Positions 1 through 9,008 are shown, counted from the stretch's first letter. The stretch is DNA of 41,010 nucleotides from an uncultured Lachnospiraceae bacterium (GCA_944376425.1 CALWCS010000094.1:1-41010), one strand, 5' to 3'. Numbers and translations are program-made. The notes: generated by a model from the sequence alone, not told the origin.

Positions 1-752
1 AGCATTTCTGCAAGAGTACCCTGTCTTTTCTCAAGATTGGAAATTTTTGCCATCTCCTGTTTTTCAGCGTTTAATCCTTCACGACCTTCATAGATTGCTC
101 CGGTACGGTCACACATGATAACTTCTTTTAATCCAAGTTTTACAAGAAGTTTGATGATAGCGATACCAGCAGCACCTGCACCTGAGGTAACAACTTTAAC
201 ATCGGAGATTTTTCTGCCAGTTAATTTTAAGGCATTAATCAAAGCAGCAGCAGTAACGACTGCAGTTCCGTGCTGATCATCGTGGAAAATCGGGATATCG
301 CAGCGCTCTTTTAATTTGCGTTCAATCTCAAAACATCTCGGAGCAGAGATATCCTCTAAGTTGATACCGCCAAAGCTTCCTGCAAGCAGAGCTACCGTAT
401 TGACAATTTCATCTACATCTTTTGAACGGATACAAAGAGGGAAAGCGTCAACATCGCCAAATTCTTTAAACAGGACGCATTTACCTTCCATAACAGGCAT
501 ACCTGCTTCAGGTCCGATGTCGCCAAGTCCAAGTACAGCAGTACCGTCTGTCACTACAGCTACCATATTAGCACGGCGTGTATATTTATAGGAGAGATCC
601 ACATCTTCTTTAATTTTCAGACATGGTTCTGCAACGCCTGGTGTGTAGGCAACAGCAAGATCTTCCGGAGTGTCCAGTTTTGCACGGCTGACTACTTCGA
701 TTTTTCCTGCCCATTTTTCATGCTGCTGTAAAGCAAATTCTTTTTTGTCCAT
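1..752 (-). CDS. NAD(P)-dependent malic enzyme (partial, C-terminus outside window)
   Basis: Oxidative decarboxylation of malate to pyruvate and CO2 in the cytoplasm. The 250 visible residues start [14 protein letters not shown] and carry the bacterial malic-enzyme landmarks: the [11 protein letters not shown] segment, [20 protein letters not shown], the metal-site stretch [11 protein letters not shown] and the start of the NAD-binding domain with [11 protein letters not shown]. The start is an ATG with CAGGAGG eight bases upstream. The C-terminal part lies left of the window. It sits 28 bases downstream of the dehydrogenase gene at 781-1728 in the same direction, so the two are probably one transcript linking malate, oxaloacetate or lactate, and pyruvate. 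Cofactor preference (NAD or NADP) cannot be told from this part. Confidence 0.93.
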   Translation of the reverse strand, partial: MDKKEFALQQHEKWAGKIEVVSRAKLDTPEDLAVAYTPGVAEPCLKIKEDVDLSYKYTRRANMVAVVTDGTAVLGLGDIGPEAGMPVMEGKCVLFKEFGDVDAFPLCIRSKDVDEIVNTVALLAGSFGGINLEDISAPRCFEIERKLKERCDIPIFHDDQHGTAVVTAAALINALKLTGRKISDVKVVTSGAGAAGIAIIKLLVKLGLKEVIMCDRTGAIYEGREGLNAEKQEMAKISNLEKRQGTLAEM

Positions 753-780
753 TTGATATTCCTCCTGAGATTGTATAATT

Positions 781-1728
781 TTATGATTCTCTTACTTTAG
801 CTAAGAAATCTTTTAATATCTGAACAGAAGCGTTCATGGCTTCTTTTTCAGCCTCATTCATTGGAACGCGCAGTGTATGTGTGATTCCTTCGCGACCGAC
901 ACGGCAAGGCATAGAAATCGGAACACCAGCCCAGTCTCCAAAGCTTTCATCCAGAACGTGTGCAACCGGAAGAACTGCGTCTTCATCTTTCATAATCGCT
1001 TCTACAATGCAGGATGCAGCCATGGCAATACCGTAGAAAGTAGCGCCTTTTCTGCGGATAATCTCTGCGCCTCCGACTTTTGTATCTTCAGCAAGCTTTG
1101 CTTTGTCAAGTTCTACGCCGATCTGAGCTGCATAATCTTCCATAGGAACAGCGCCTACGGTTGCAGAGCTGAAAATCGGAACCTGGCTATCGCCGTGCTC
1201 GCCCAAAACATATGCATCAATGTCTTTGATATTTACATTCAGTTTCTGTGCTAAGAAATAGCGGAAACGTGCAGTGTCAAGAGAAGTACCGCTTCCAATT
1301 ACTCTATTGGAAGGAAGTCCGGATGTTTCAAGAACAGTAGCCGTTGTAATGTCTGCTGGATTAGAAACAACAAGAATTAACGGGTTCTTTGCATACTGCA
1401 TAATACTTTCTGTAATACTCTTTACAATGCTGACATTGATTTTGGCGAGATCAAGACGTGTCTGACCTGGCTTTCTGGCAACACCAGCTGTAACGATAAT
1501 CAGATCTGCATCTGCACAGTCTTCATAGCTTCCATGTTTGACAGCGATCTGTTTAAAAAAGCTGGCTCCCTGACCAACATCAAGAGATGCACCTTCCGCA
1601 CGCTCTTCATTTAAATCAATTAATACGATATCATTTGCCTGTGCACGAACCATCAATGTGTAGGCGATTGCTTCTCCTACATTACCGGCTCCAATTACTA
1701 CAATTTTGTCTCTACCAGTCTGACTCAT
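781..1728 (-). CDS. ldh: L-lactate/malate dehydrogenase family protein
   Basis: NAD-dependent 2-hydroxyacid dehydrogenase of the LDH/MDH superfamily, 315 residues, full length. Visible features are the Rossmann motif GAGNVG (residues 13-18), Asp38 that would bind the NAD ribose, the NP pair in VVSNPADI, the catalytic His178 in GEHGD, and KGATFYG. Most of these look like L-LDH. However, the substrate loop reads GVARKPGQTRLDL, placing Arg85 where LDH has Gln102; an arginine there is the classic malate dehydrogenase determinant. Cotranscription with malic enzyme also suits a malate role. The start is ATG with GAGGTAAA upstream, behind a promoter at 1851-1879 and next to a Rex-like site. I am sure of the family and unsure between lactate and malate as substrate. 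Confidence 0.9.
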   Translation of the reverse strand: MSQTGRDKIVVIGAGNVGEAIAYTLMVRAQANDIVLIDLNEERAEGASLDVGQGASFFKQIAVKHGSYEDCADADLIIVTAGVARKPGQTRLDLAKINVSIVKSITESIMQYAKNPLILVVSNPADITTATVLETSGLPSNRVIGSGTSLDTARFRYFLAQKLNVNIKDIDAYVLGEHGDSQVPIFSSATVGAVPMEDYAAQIGVELDKAKLAEDTKVGGAEIIRRKGATFYGIAMAASCIVEAIMKDEDAVLPVAHVLDESFGDWAGVPISMPCRVGREGITHTLRVPMNEAEKEAMNASVQILKDFLAKVRES

Positions 1729-1850
1729 TTCTTTACCTCATTTCTTTTTCTTTTAGTTTGGTTTATAGACGGAACATCTGCGGAAGACCGCATCGTCCTT
1801 GCTATCTTACTCGCGGGTACGATCACTATATCTTTGCCGCATACATTTTT

Positions 1851-1879
1851 ATTGTACTATAAATAAAACAAGATTTCAA
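1851..1879 (-). promoter_or_regulatory. Sigma-A promoter for the ldh-malic enzyme operon
   Basis: Read on the minus strand: -35 TTGAAA (1874-1879), 17-base spacer, -10 TACAAT (1851-1856). It gives a leader of about 115 bases before the ATG. The leader contains a small perfect hairpin, TGCGG-TCTT-CCGCA, at 1779-1792. Confidence 0.65.
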
Positions 1880-1884
1880 CGAAA

Positions 1885-1902
1885 TTGTTAAGGATTCAAC
1901 AA
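1885..1902. promoter_or_regulatory. Rex-like operator between ldh and the pseudouridine synthase gene
   Basis: TTGTTAAGGATTCAACAA matches the clostridial Rex box TTGTTAA-N4-TTAACAA at 13 of 14 arm positions. Rex senses the NADH/NAD ratio and commonly controls fermentation dehydrogenases. The site lies five bases outside the ldh -35 box and within the promoter region of the plus-strand gene, so it could act on either. Regulation is inferred. Confidence 0.55.
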
Positions 1903-1918
1903 AATTTCGAAAAGAATA

Positions 1919-1927
1919 TGATATAAT
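1919..1927 (+). promoter_or_regulatory. Extended -10 promoter for the RluD-type gene
   Basis: TGATATAAT is an extended -10 element (TG-N-TATAAT). Transcription would begin near 1934, which leaves an ATG at 1939 almost leaderless and supports the downstream start at 1966. There is no good -35 box. Confidence 0.6.
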
Positions 1928-1965
1928 GATCAAAAAATATGGGAAAAAGAAGAGAAAGGAAGCAT

Positions 1966-2856
1966 ATGGATAAGCGGTGGGAAATGAGAATCGACGAGAG
2001 AATGACAGGATATCCGATCAGAAAAGTTTTAAGAGAAAAACTGGATCTGACGACAAAACAGATCAGTCGTATGAAATTTTGGGATGACGGAATTTTGGTA
2101 AACGGAAAGAAAAGAAGAGTAACCGATACGCTATATGAAGGAGATCTGCTCAGCGTTGTTCTGGAAAAGGGGGAAACAGAAAACTGTCTGGAAGCAGCCC
2201 ATCAAGCAATAGACATCCTCTATGAAGACGAAGATCTGATTCTGGTGAAAAAAGAAGCAGGAATCGTCTGTCATCCAGGACCTGGGCATTATAGAGATTC
2301 TCTTGCCAATCAGGTAAGCGGATATCTTGCCGGAAAGAAAGAAGATGGAAAAATTCGGGAAGTGGGAAGATTAGACCGGGATACATCAGGGATTGTCGTG
2401 TTCGCAAAGAATCGAATAACAACCGCAAAACTCTGCGCTCAAAGGGAAAAAGGGATTTTTTGGAAACAATATCTTGCCGTTGTAAACGGAAGAATGGAAC
2501 AGAAAAAAGGAGAAATCAGTCAGGCAATCGGACCATTAGAGGGAACGGTAATGAAAATGGCGGTGAGAGAGGATGGCAAGAAAGCAGTGACGAGGTACGA
2601 GGTGATCAGGGAGTATCAAGACAGCAGTGTTTTGCTCTGCACACTGCTGACAGGACGGACCCATCAGATTCGGGTACATATGGCATTTTTAGGACATCCG
2701 ATTTTGGGAGATCCATTCTATGGGGAAATCGTGTGCAAGAAAGCAAAACGCTTATGCCTTCATGCCTGGAAAGTAAATCTGATACAGCCGTTTACCGGAG
2801 AGAAAATAGAGAAAATATGGAAACTGGATCAGGAAGAATTCGGGGTACAAAGGTAG
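1966..2856 (+). CDS. RluD-type 23S rRNA/tRNA pseudouridine synthase
   Basis: Isomerises specific uridines in structured RNA to pseudouridine. The 296-residue protein has an N-terminal S4-like RNA-binding region (about residues 15-60), the HPGPGHYRDSLANQV segment and the RluA-family catalytic motif GRLDRDTSG with catalytic Asp137, followed by LLTGRTHQIRVHM and HAWKVNLIQPF near the C-terminus, all typical of the RluA/RsuA-like family. I chose the ATG at 1966 over the one nine codons upstream because it has AGAAAGGAAG in front and lies at a sensible distance from the promoter. Which RNA position it modifies cannot be read from the sequence. It is a housekeeping-type gene between two fermentation operons, with no clear terminator after it. 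Confidence 0.9.
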   Translation: MDKRWEMRIDERMTGYPIRKVLREKLDLTTKQISRMKFWDDGILVNGKKRRVTDTLYEGDLLSVVLEKGETENCLEAAHQAIDILYEDEDLILVKKEAGIVCHPGPGHYRDSLANQVSGYLAGKKEDGKIREVGRLDRDTSGIVVFAKNRITTAKLCAQREKGIFWKQYLAVVNGRMEQKKGEISQAIGPLEGTVMKMAVREDGKKAVTRYEVIREYQDSSVLLCTLLTGRTHQIRVHMAFLGHPILGDPFYGEIVCKKAKRLCLHAWKVNLIQPFTGEKIEKIWKLDQEEFGVQR

Positions 2857-2923
2857 AAAAAAAGTGTACCAAAAAAAATACAGAAAACCGTTTCTTGTAT
2901 GAAAAAAGGAACAAGCAATAGTG

Positions 2924-2952
2924 TTGACGAAAAATTCACAATACCATATAAT
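2924..2952 (+). promoter_or_regulatory. pflB promoter with overlapping Rex-like half-site
   Basis: -35 TTGACG (2924-2929), 17-base spacer, -10 TATAAT (2947-2952): a strong sigma-A promoter. The -35 and spacer form TTGACGAAAAATTCACAA (2924-2941); its right half TTCACAA fits the Rex box TTGTGAA-N4-TTCACAA exactly, the left half only at four of seven positions. NADH-responsive control is a plausible inference. Confidence 0.65.
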
Positions 2953-2958
2953 GTATAG

Positions 2959-3145
2959 TAACAGGAACTAATAGACAAAATATGGACAAGAATGTCAATT
3001 CCCGTCCGATCAACGCTGTGCGAGGATGCGCAGGAATTGGAAGAGATTTTATGGTAGCAAAAGTTAAGTTGAATTCCGCGCCAAGATTTGCGAGCGAGTC
3101 TTGAAAAAATTAAAATTATGGTAAACAGAGATAGGAGGAAAATAA
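2959..3145 (+). other. Structured 5' leader of pflB
   Basis: About 187 untranslated bases separate the predicted start site from the pflB start codon. They can fold: GCGCAGGAATT (3028-3038) pairs with GAATTCCGCGC (about 3072-3082) apart from one bulge, a small TGTGCG-AGGA-TGCGCA hairpin overlaps its left arm, and CAAGA...TCTTG follows. I cannot match it to a known riboswitch; the conserved core of the pfl (ZTP) motif is not visible. An AGGAGG (3133-3138) lies seven bases before the TTG start. Confidence 0.4.
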
Positions 3146-5227
3146 TTGAGAGCAGAATGGACCTCATTTAAAGAAGGAATCTGGGAAAAAGAAATTAATG
3201 TCAGAGATTTTATTCAGAAAAACTATACCCCTTATGACGGAAACGAAGAATTTTTGGTAGGACCGACACAGAGGACAAAGGATCTGTGGGCACAGGTTAT
3301 GGATCTTTCAGAACAAGAGCGTCAAAAGGGCGGAGTTCTGGATATGGATACAAAGATTATTTCCACAATTACTTCCCATGGTCCTGGATATCTGGATAAA
3401 GAAAAAGAGACAATCGTCGGTTTTCAGACAGACAAACCGTTTAAACGTTCGTTACAGCCATACGGCGGTATTCGCATGGCAATCAAAGCATGTGAAGAAA
3501 ACGGATACCATGTTGACCCTCAGGTTGTAGAATTTTTTACGAAACACAGAAAGACGCATAACGATGGAGTATTCGATGCCTATACCCCAGAGATGCGAGC
3601 ATGCCGCTCTAGCCATATTATCACAGGACTTCCGGATGCTTACGGAAGAGGACGTATTATTGGAGATTACAGAAGGGTAGCATTGTATGGAGTGGATCGT
3701 CTGATTGAGGACAAACAAAGCCAGAAGGATTCTACAAGAACGATTATGTACTCCGATGTTACAAGAGAAAGAGAAGAATTGTCTGAACAGATTAAGGCAC
3801 TGAAAGAGTTAAAAGAACTTGGAAAGATCTATGGATTTGATATTTCTAAGCCTGCTACAAATGTGCAGGAGGCAATTCAGTGGCTGTATTTTGGATATCT
3901 TGCTGCAATCAAAGAGCAAAATGGAGCGGCGATGTCTTTAGGACGTACTTCTACCTTCTTAGATATCTATGCAGAGCGCGATTTAAAGAATGGAACCTTT
4001 ACAGAAGAACAAATTCAGGAATTTGTAGATCATTTCATTATGAAGCTGCGCCTTGTAAAATTTGCCAGAACGCCGGAGTATAATGCTCTGTTTTCCGGAG
4101 ATCCTACCTGGGTGACAGAATCTATTGCAGGAATGGGAATCGACGGACGTCATATGGTAACGAAAATGTCATACCGTTATCTGCATACGCTGGAAAACCT
4201 CGGAACCGCTCCGGAGCCAAATCTGACAGTATTGTGGTCTACAAGACTGCCGATCAATTTTAAGCGGTTCTGCGCCAAGACTTCGATCGCATCTTCTTCG
4301 ATCCAGTATGAAAATGACGATCTGATGAGAGTGACGCATGGAGATGATTACGCAATCGCATGCTGTGTCTCCTCTATGAGAGTCGGAAAAGAGATGCAGT
4401 TCTTCGGAGCACGTGCAAATCTTGCAAAATGCTTGCTGTATGCAATTAACGGCGGTGTCGACGAAGTTTCCAAAAAACAGGTAGGACCGGAATTTAGACC
4501 GATTACCTCAGAGTATCTTGACTATGATGAAGTGATGCATAAATTCCGTGCCATGATGAAATGGCTTGCATGTGTTTATGTCAATACATTAAATATTATT
4601 CATTATATGCATGATAAATATTGCTATGAGAGAATCCAGATGGCACTTCATGATAAAAAAGTGACCCGCTGGTTTGCAACCGGTATTGCAGGACTTTCGG
4701 TTGTTGCCGATTCTTTATCTGCCATTAAATACGCAAAGGTAAAGACGATTCGTGATGAGAACGGAATTGTAGTAGACTATGAGATCGAGGGAGATTTCCC
4801 GAAATATGGAAACGATGATGATCGGGTAGACTCCATTGCATATGATGTAGTTCATGAATTTATGCAGTATGTAAAAGGAAACCACACATACCGCGGAGGA
4901 ATCCCGACCACTTCTATTTTAACGATTACGTCGAATGTGGTATACGGAAAAAATACAGGTTCTACACCAGATGGAAGAAAAGCAGGGCAGCCATTTGCAC
5001 CTGGAGCGAACCCAATGCACCGCAGAGACAGTCACGGCGCGGTAGCAAGTTTAAGCTCGGTTTCGAAACTTCCATTTAAAGATGCGCAGGATGGAATTTC
5101 CAACACCTTCTCGATTATTCCGGGAGCACTTGGAAAAGATGATGCGATTTTATTTGACGACATTGCATTTGAAATGGAACCTGACTGTGCCTGCTGTGAA
5201 CCAAATGCAAACTTAGACGAAGAGTAA
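3146..5227 (+). CDS. pflB: Pyruvate formate-lyase body lacking the glycyl-radical domain
   Basis: Catalytic body of formate C-acetyltransferase, which converts pyruvate and CoA to acetyl-CoA and formate in anaerobic cytoplasm. The start is TTG with AGGAGG seven bases ahead; no in-frame ATG is near. The 693 residues follow the PFL family: [11 protein letters not shown] near the N-terminus, [10 protein letters not shown], the active-site pair Cys406-Cys407 in [12 protein letters not shown], and TPDGRKAG, up to [12 protein letters not shown]. There the normal enzyme continues into about 80 residues holding the radical glycine; here it ends in a 27-residue acidic tail with Cys681, Cys683 and Cys684. 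The missing domain is encoded by the next gene (5250-5495). PFL usually has about 750 residues. The split has its own ribosome site and overlaps pflA, so it is not a simple recent frameshift. Confidence 0.95.
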   Translation: MRAEWTSFKEGIWEKEINVRDFIQKNYTPYDGNEEFLVGPTQRTKDLWAQVMDLSEQERQKGGVLDMDTKIISTITSHGPGYLDKEKETIVGFQTDKPFKRSLQPYGGIRMAIKACEENGYHVDPQVVEFFTKHRKTHNDGVFDAYTPEMRACRSSHIITGLPDAYGRGRIIGDYRRVALYGVDRLIEDKQSQKDSTRTIMYSDVTREREELSEQIKALKELKELGKIYGFDISKPATNVQEAIQWLYFGYLAAIKEQNGAAMSLGRTSTFLDIYAERDLKNGTFTEEQIQEFVDHFIMKLRLVKFARTPEYNALFSGDPTWVTESIAGMGIDGRHMVTKMSYRYLHTLENLGTAPEPNLTVLWSTRLPINFKRFCAKTSIASSSIQYENDDLMRVTHGDDYAIACCVSSMRVGKEMQFFGARANLAKCLLYAINGGVDEVSKKQVGPEFRPITSEYLDYDEVMHKFRAMMKWLACVYVNTLNIIHYMHDKYCYERIQMALHDKKVTRWFATGIAGLSVVADSLSAIKYAKVKTIRDENGIVVDYEIEGDFPKYGNDDDRVDSIAYDVVHEFMQYVKGNHTYRGGIPTTSILTITSNVVYGKNTGSTPDGRKAGQPFAPGANPMHRRDSHGAVASLSSVSKLPFKDAQDGISNTFSIIPGALGKDDAILFDDIAFEMEPDCACCEPNANLDEE

Positions 5228-5249
5228 GAAAGGTCAAAAGGAGGATTTG

Positions 5250-5495
5250 ATGATGAATATTAGTGAAGCACAAATTGATAACCTGGTAAATCTTTTAGAT
5301 GGATATGCAGAAAAAGGAGGTCATCATCTGAATGTAAACGTATTTACAAAAGATACTCTTTTAGACGCACAGGCACATCCGGAAAAATATCCTCAGCTTA
5401 CAGTGCGTGTTTCAGGGTATGCAGTAAACTTTAATAAACTGACAAAAGAGCAGCAAGATGAAGTAATTTCCAGAACATTCCATGAAGAAATCTAA
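5250..5495 (+). CDS. Stand-alone glycyl-radical domain of pyruvate formate-lyase (GrcA/YfiD-like)
   Basis: An 81-residue protein equivalent to the last part of [40 protein letters not shown] and [15 protein letters not shown]. Gly56 in RVSGYAV is the radical-carrying residue that PflA would activate. In E. coli the similar free protein GrcA (YfiD) rescues oxygen-cleaved PFL, but there it accompanies a full-length enzyme; here the neighbouring body lacks this domain, so the small protein is probably an obligate subunit. AAGGAGG ends five bases before the ATG at 5250 (eight before the ATG at 5253). It lies 22 bases after pflB in a different frame, and its last 14 bases overlap the start of pflA. 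Confidence 0.92.
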   Translation: MMNISEAQIDNLVNLLDGYAEKGGHHLNVNVFTKDTLLDAQAHPEKYPQLTVRVSGYAVNFNKLTKEQQDEVISRTFHEEI

Positions 5496-6231
5496 CGTTG
5501 GAAAAATCCATTCTACAGAAAGCTTTGGAACGGTAGACGGACCGGGGATTCGTTTTGTGATTTTTTTTCAGGGATGCCCGATGCGCTGCCTATACTGTCA
5601 CAATCCCGATACCTGGAAAATGGATGGCGGTACGGAAATGACAGTGGAGGAACTCTTAGAACAGTATGAGCATAACCGGACCTTTTACCGCAAGGGAGGA
5701 ATCACGGCAACAGGCGGAGAACCTTTGATGCAGCTTCCTTTTTTGACGGAATTGTTCGAAAAATCAAAGCAACAGGGAATTCATACATGTCTGGATACTT
5801 CCGGAATTGTCTACCGTGAAGAAAGAAAAGAAGAATTTCAGAAATTATTTCAGGTGACAGATCTGGTGCTTCTCGATTTAAAGCACAGCGATCCATTGGG
5901 GCATAAAAAACTGACTGGACAGGAACAAAAGCCCGTGCTGCATTTTGCAAAAGCTTTAGAAGCGGCGAAAATTCCGATGATAATCCGTCACGTAGTGGTG
6001 CCGGGAATCACAGATCAAAAAGAAGAATTAGAACAGACAGGAAGACTGATCGCACCGTTTCGAAATTTAAAAGGCTTGGAGGTTTTGCCATATCATACGA
6101 TGGGAAAAGCAAAATACCAGGCACTTGAAATTCCCTATCCTTTGGAAGGGGTGGAGAGTATGAGCAAAGAAAAAGCAAAAGAAGCAAGAGAAACGATCCT
6201 GAAAACGATTATGGAAATCAGAAAAAAATAA
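5482..6231 (+). CDS. pflA: Pyruvate formate-lyase activating enzyme (radical SAM)
   Basis: Radical-SAM protein of 249 residues that cuts S-adenosylmethionine to abstract a hydrogen from the PFL glycine. The cluster motif is Cys32-X3-Cys36-X2-Cys39 ([15 protein letters not shown]), with the SAM-binding TGGEP near residue 80 and [16 protein letters not shown] in the middle, typical of PflA. The ATG lies inside the end of the preceding glycyl-radical gene (14-base overlap) and lacks a strong ribosome site, suggesting translational coupling. Its direct neighbour carries the glycine it would activate, so enzyme body, radical domain and activase are made from one transcript. Confidence 0.96.
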   Translation: MKKSNVGKIHSTESFGTVDGPGIRFVIFFQGCPMRCLYCHNPDTWKMDGGTEMTVEELLEQYEHNRTFYRKGGITATGGEPLMQLPFLTELFEKSKQQGIHTCLDTSGIVYREERKEEFQKLFQVTDLVLLDLKHSDPLGHKKLTGQEQKPVLHFAKALEAAKIPMIIRHVVVPGITDQKEELEQTGRLIAPFRNLKGLEVLPYHTMGKAKYQALEIPYPLEGVESMSKEKAKEARETILKTIMEIRKK

Positions 6232-6237
6232 AAGCAG

Positions 6238-6290
6238 AAAAAAGAGTTTGTACAGCGGCAAGATGAAGTCGAAATTACAGACTCTTTTTT
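6238..6290 (+). terminator. Terminator after pflA
   Basis: AAAGAGTTTGTA (6241-6252) pairs with TACAGACTCTTT (6276-6287) with one mismatch, followed by a T tract. The loop is long, about 23 bases. Confidence 0.7.
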
Positions 6291-6451
6291 GATTTATAGA
6301 AATTTGAGCATCTAGGCAGCAAAAAGTTTTTCAGGAACAGGATCGCAACAATAGATTAAAATTTACAATAATTTAAGAAATTAAACAGAAATGGTACATT
6401 GATTTTTGAATGGGGAAAGAGTAAAGTAAAAATAAAAAATGGAGGATTAAC

Positions 6452-8305
6452 ATGAACTTAAATGAAAAAAAACCAGTAAAGAGACCTCTCATTTTCTACT
6501 ATTTAATCGTATTTGTTGTACTGATTTTATTAAATATACTGGTAGTCCCGGCTATGAGGGAAAGAAGTATTTTGGAAACTACGTACAGTGATTTTTTGGA
6601 TAGCATAGAAAATAAAGAAGTCAAAGAAGTAGAATTAGAAGATAGTGTTATTTATTACACAGTAGAAAAAGACGGAGAGATTGTGATCTGTAAAACGGGA
6701 AGGATTGCAGACATTAATCTAGTGGATCGATTAAATGAATCGGGAGCAGAATTTGCTCAGGAAATTCCGACTCAGCAATCTCCTCTGATTAGTTTTTTAG
6801 TTAGCTGGCTGATGCCGATTGCGATCTTTATCGTACTCGGACAATGGCTGAGCAAAAAGATGATGAAGGGGATGGGCGGAACTGGAGCGATGGCTTTCGG
6901 AAAAAGCAATGCCAAGATTTATGTCAAATCTTCTACGGGAATTAAATTTTCTGATGTTGCCGGGGAAGATGAGGCAAAAGAGCTCTTAAAAGAGATTGTA
7001 GATTATCTCCATAATCCGCAGTTATACCGGGAAATCGGCGCTTCTCTGCCAAAAGGGGCATTGCTTGTAGGACCTCCCGGAACAGGAAAGACACTGCTTG
7101 CAAAAGCGGTTGCCGGTGAGGCGAATGTTCCGTTCTTTTCCATTTCGGGTTCAGAATTTGTAGAAATGTTCGTCGGCATGGGAGCTGCCAAAGTGCGTGA
7201 TCTGTTTAAACAGGCGAATGAAAAGGCACCGTGCATTGTCTTTATCGATGAGATTGATACAATCGGAAAAAAACGAGACGGTCAGATCAGTGGAAATGAC
7301 GAGCGAGAGCAGACGCTGAACCAGCTTCTGACAGAGATGGATGGATTTGACAGTTCAAAAGGCGTCGTAATTCTTGCTGCTACGAACAGACCGGATTCTC
7401 TTGACCCGGCATTGTTAAGACCTGGAAGATTCGATAGACGAATTCCAGTAGAACTTCCAGATCTGCAAGGAAGAGAAGAAATTTTAAAAGTTCATGCAAA
7501 GAAAATTAAAATTGCAGACAATGTAAATTTTCATGAGATTGCAAAGGCAGCTTCCGGTGCGTCGGGAGCGGAGCTTGCAAACATCGTCAATGAGGCTGCA
7601 CTGCGTGCGGTAAGAGATGGAAGAAAATTTGCAACTCAGATGGATTTGGAGGAAAGTATTGAGGTAGTCATTGCAGGATACCAGAAAAAAAGCCGCGTTC
7701 TTTCCAATAAAGAAAAATTGATTGTCTCTTATCATGAGATTGGTCATGCGTTAGTTGCTGCAAAACAGACAGAATCTGCCCCTGTTCATAAAATTACGAT
7801 TATTCCAAGAACATCCGGCGCACTTGGATATACTATGCAGGTAGAGGAAAAAGAACATTTTCTGATGACAAAAGAAGAAATGGAAAATAAGATCGCCACT
7901 TTGACCGGAGGGCGTGCAGCAGAAGAAATTGTTTTCCAGTCGATTACGACGGGAGCTTCCAATGATATTGAACAGGCAACAAAACTGGCTCGCGGAATGA
8001 TTACACAATATGGAATGAGTGATGAATTCGATATGGTGGCGATGGAAACGGTTAGCAATCAGTATTTAGGAGGAGACAGCAGTCTGGCATGTTCTTTTGA
8101 GACACAGACAAAGGTTGATAAAAAAGTAGTAGAATTAGTAAAGAAACAGCATGAGAAGGCGAAACAGATTCTGCAAGACAATATAGGAAAACTTCATGAA
8201 CTGGCAAAATATTTGTATGACCATGAGACAATCACAGGAGAGGAATTCATGGAAATTTTGAATCGGAAGGAAGAGCCGCTGTCTTTGGAGAAAAAAGAAG
8301 AATAA
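6452..8305 (+). CDS. ftsH: ATP-dependent zinc metalloprotease FtsH
   Basis: Membrane-anchored AAA+ protease that extracts and degrades membrane and short-lived cytoplasmic proteins. The 617 residues contain an N-terminal membrane segment (about 13-35), an extracytoplasmic region, a second membrane segment (about 107-128), Walker A GPPGTGKT (207-214), Walker B IVFIDEID, the second region of homology with [11 protein letters not shown], and the zinc motif H428-E429-I-G-H432. The middle residue is Ile where most FtsH have Ala, which keeps all ligands and the catalytic Glu. The start is ATG with TGGAGG. It is monocistronic: a terminator precedes it and another follows. I found no convincing promoter in the 160 bases upstream. 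Confidence 0.95.
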   Translation: MNLNEKKPVKRPLIFYYLIVFVVLILLNILVVPAMRERSILETTYSDFLDSIENKEVKEVELEDSVIYYTVEKDGEIVICKTGRIADINLVDRLNESGAEFAQEIPTQQSPLISFLVSWLMPIAIFIVLGQWLSKKMMKGMGGTGAMAFGKSNAKIYVKSSTGIKFSDVAGEDEAKELLKEIVDYLHNPQLYREIGASLPKGALLVGPPGTGKTLLAKAVAGEANVPFFSISGSEFVEMFVGMGAAKVRDLFKQANEKAPCIVFIDEIDTIGKKRDGQISGNDEREQTLNQLLTEMDGFDSSKGVVILAATNRPDSLDPALLRPGRFDRRIPVELPDLQGREEILKVHAKKIKIADNVNFHEIAKAASGASGAELANIVNEAALRAVRDGRKFATQMDLEESIEVVIAGYQKKSRVLSNKEKLIVSYHEIGHALVAAKQTESAPVHKITIIPRTSGALGYTMQVEEKEHFLMTKEEMENKIATLTGGRAAEEIVFQSITTGASNDIEQATKLARGMITQYGMSDEFDMVAMETVSNQYLGGDSSLACSFETQTKVDKKVVELVKKQHEKAKQILQDNIGKLHELAKYLYDHETITGEEFMEILNRKEEPLSLEKKEE

Positions 8306-8368
8306 AAGAATCTTAAAAAAGCTTCACGATCAGAAAGATCACTGATAAAAAAATGAGAAAGGATAAGA

Positions 8369-8394
8369 GAGTTCCGGTTGCGGAACTCTTTTTT
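8369..8394 (+). terminator. Terminator after ftsH
   Basis: Perfect stem GAGTTCCG / CGGAACTC with a four-base loop and six Ts; a classic intrinsic terminator. Confidence 0.9.
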
Positions 8395-8517
8395 CCATTA
8401 TAGAGAACTATCTGTCATACGAAAGAAGGAAACTGTTTTTTTGATAAAAATGCTTTCCAATGATACGGCAGCTATCCAGAAGAAGATTCGTTTTTTTCGA
8501 ATATACAACGATACAGA

Positions 8518-8546
8518 CAATCCCGCAAAGAGGGATTGATTTTTTT
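8518..8546 (+). terminator. Orphan intrinsic terminator
   Basis: Stem CAATCCC / GGGATTG with a seven-base loop, then A and a run of Ts. It lies 124 bases after the ftsH terminator with no gene between, so it may end a small RNA transcribed from 8395-8517 or act as a backup stop before the convergent XRE gene. Confidence 0.75.
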
Positions 8547-8636
8547 ACGGTTTTAAGAAATAAATACTTCTTATTTGCAAACTATAAATTTGCATTATAG
8601 GAATAAAAATGATATATTAAAGAATACCTGAAAAAA

Positions 8637-9008
8637 TTAAAGAGTTTTATTTTCTTTGAGAAAGCGAATAAATGCCATCACTTGTTCCTGCTCTGTGGAA
8701 GTAAGCTCTTGCGTATCTTTTAAAATTTGGCGTTCATAACTGGAAAGTCTGATAGATTCCTTTTTGGGGGATAAACAAGGAGTGGTTGATTCGAAATAGG
8801 AAGAACAATCAGGACAGAGAAGAAAATCCAATGTGACGTGAAAATATTGAGCCAGTAAGATAAGAGAATCTAAAGAAGGTGTACGGATTCCGGCTTCATA
8901 ATTTGCATAGGTCTGACGCCGGACATGAAGAATTTGACTCATTTCTTTCTGCGTAAGATTTTTTGACTTTCTCAGTGCGCGCAGTCGAGTGGCAATGATA
9001 GGTTTCAA
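8637..9008 (-). CDS. XRE-family helix-turn-helix regulator
   Basis: A 123-residue DNA-binding protein. Residues 5-60 form a Cro/CI-type helix-turn-helix (RLRALRKSKNLTQKEMSQIL, then RRQTYANYEAGIRTP and LILLAQYFHVTLDFLL). The remainder has a CPDC pair and a helical tail ending in QVMAFIRFLKENKTL with no recognised ligand domain. The start is TTG with GGAG ten bases upstream; the nearby ATG is out of frame. A strong promoter at 9040-9068 drives it. The target is unknown; the divergent small gene at 9167 is a reasonable candidate, but I saw no clear operator repeat. Confidence 0.88.
   Translation of the reverse strand: MKPIIATRLRALRKSKNLTQKEMSQILHVRRQTYANYEAGIRTPSLDSLILLAQYFHVTLDFLLCPDCSSYFESTTPCLSPKKESIRLSSYERQILKDTQELTSTEQEQVMAFIRFLKENKTL

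Larger units (their letters stand above)
8306..8636. other. Gene-free stretch with two terminators
   Basis: No supported reading frame. It holds the ftsH terminator (8369-8394), an orphan plus-strand terminator (8518-8546) and, near the XRE gene end, an AT-rich inverted repeat TGCAAA-CTATAAA-TTTGCA (about 8577-8595) that could weakly stop the minus-strand transcript. Confidence 0.5.

Noticed and set aside
2844..2875. Inverted repeat GGTACA...TGTACC at the end of the RluD-type gene as a terminator
   Set aside because: It is followed by a run of As on the plus strand, and no T run follows it on the coding strand, so it does not fit an intrinsic terminator.
2959..3145. pfl (ZTP) riboswitch before pflB
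   Set aside because: The conserved core of that motif (CCGCCUGGGC type) is not visible in the leader.
6452..8305. FtsH as inactive because its zinc motif is HEIGH, not HEAGH
   Set aside because: The His ligands and catalytic Glu are kept; only the non-catalytic middle residue differs, so activity is expected.
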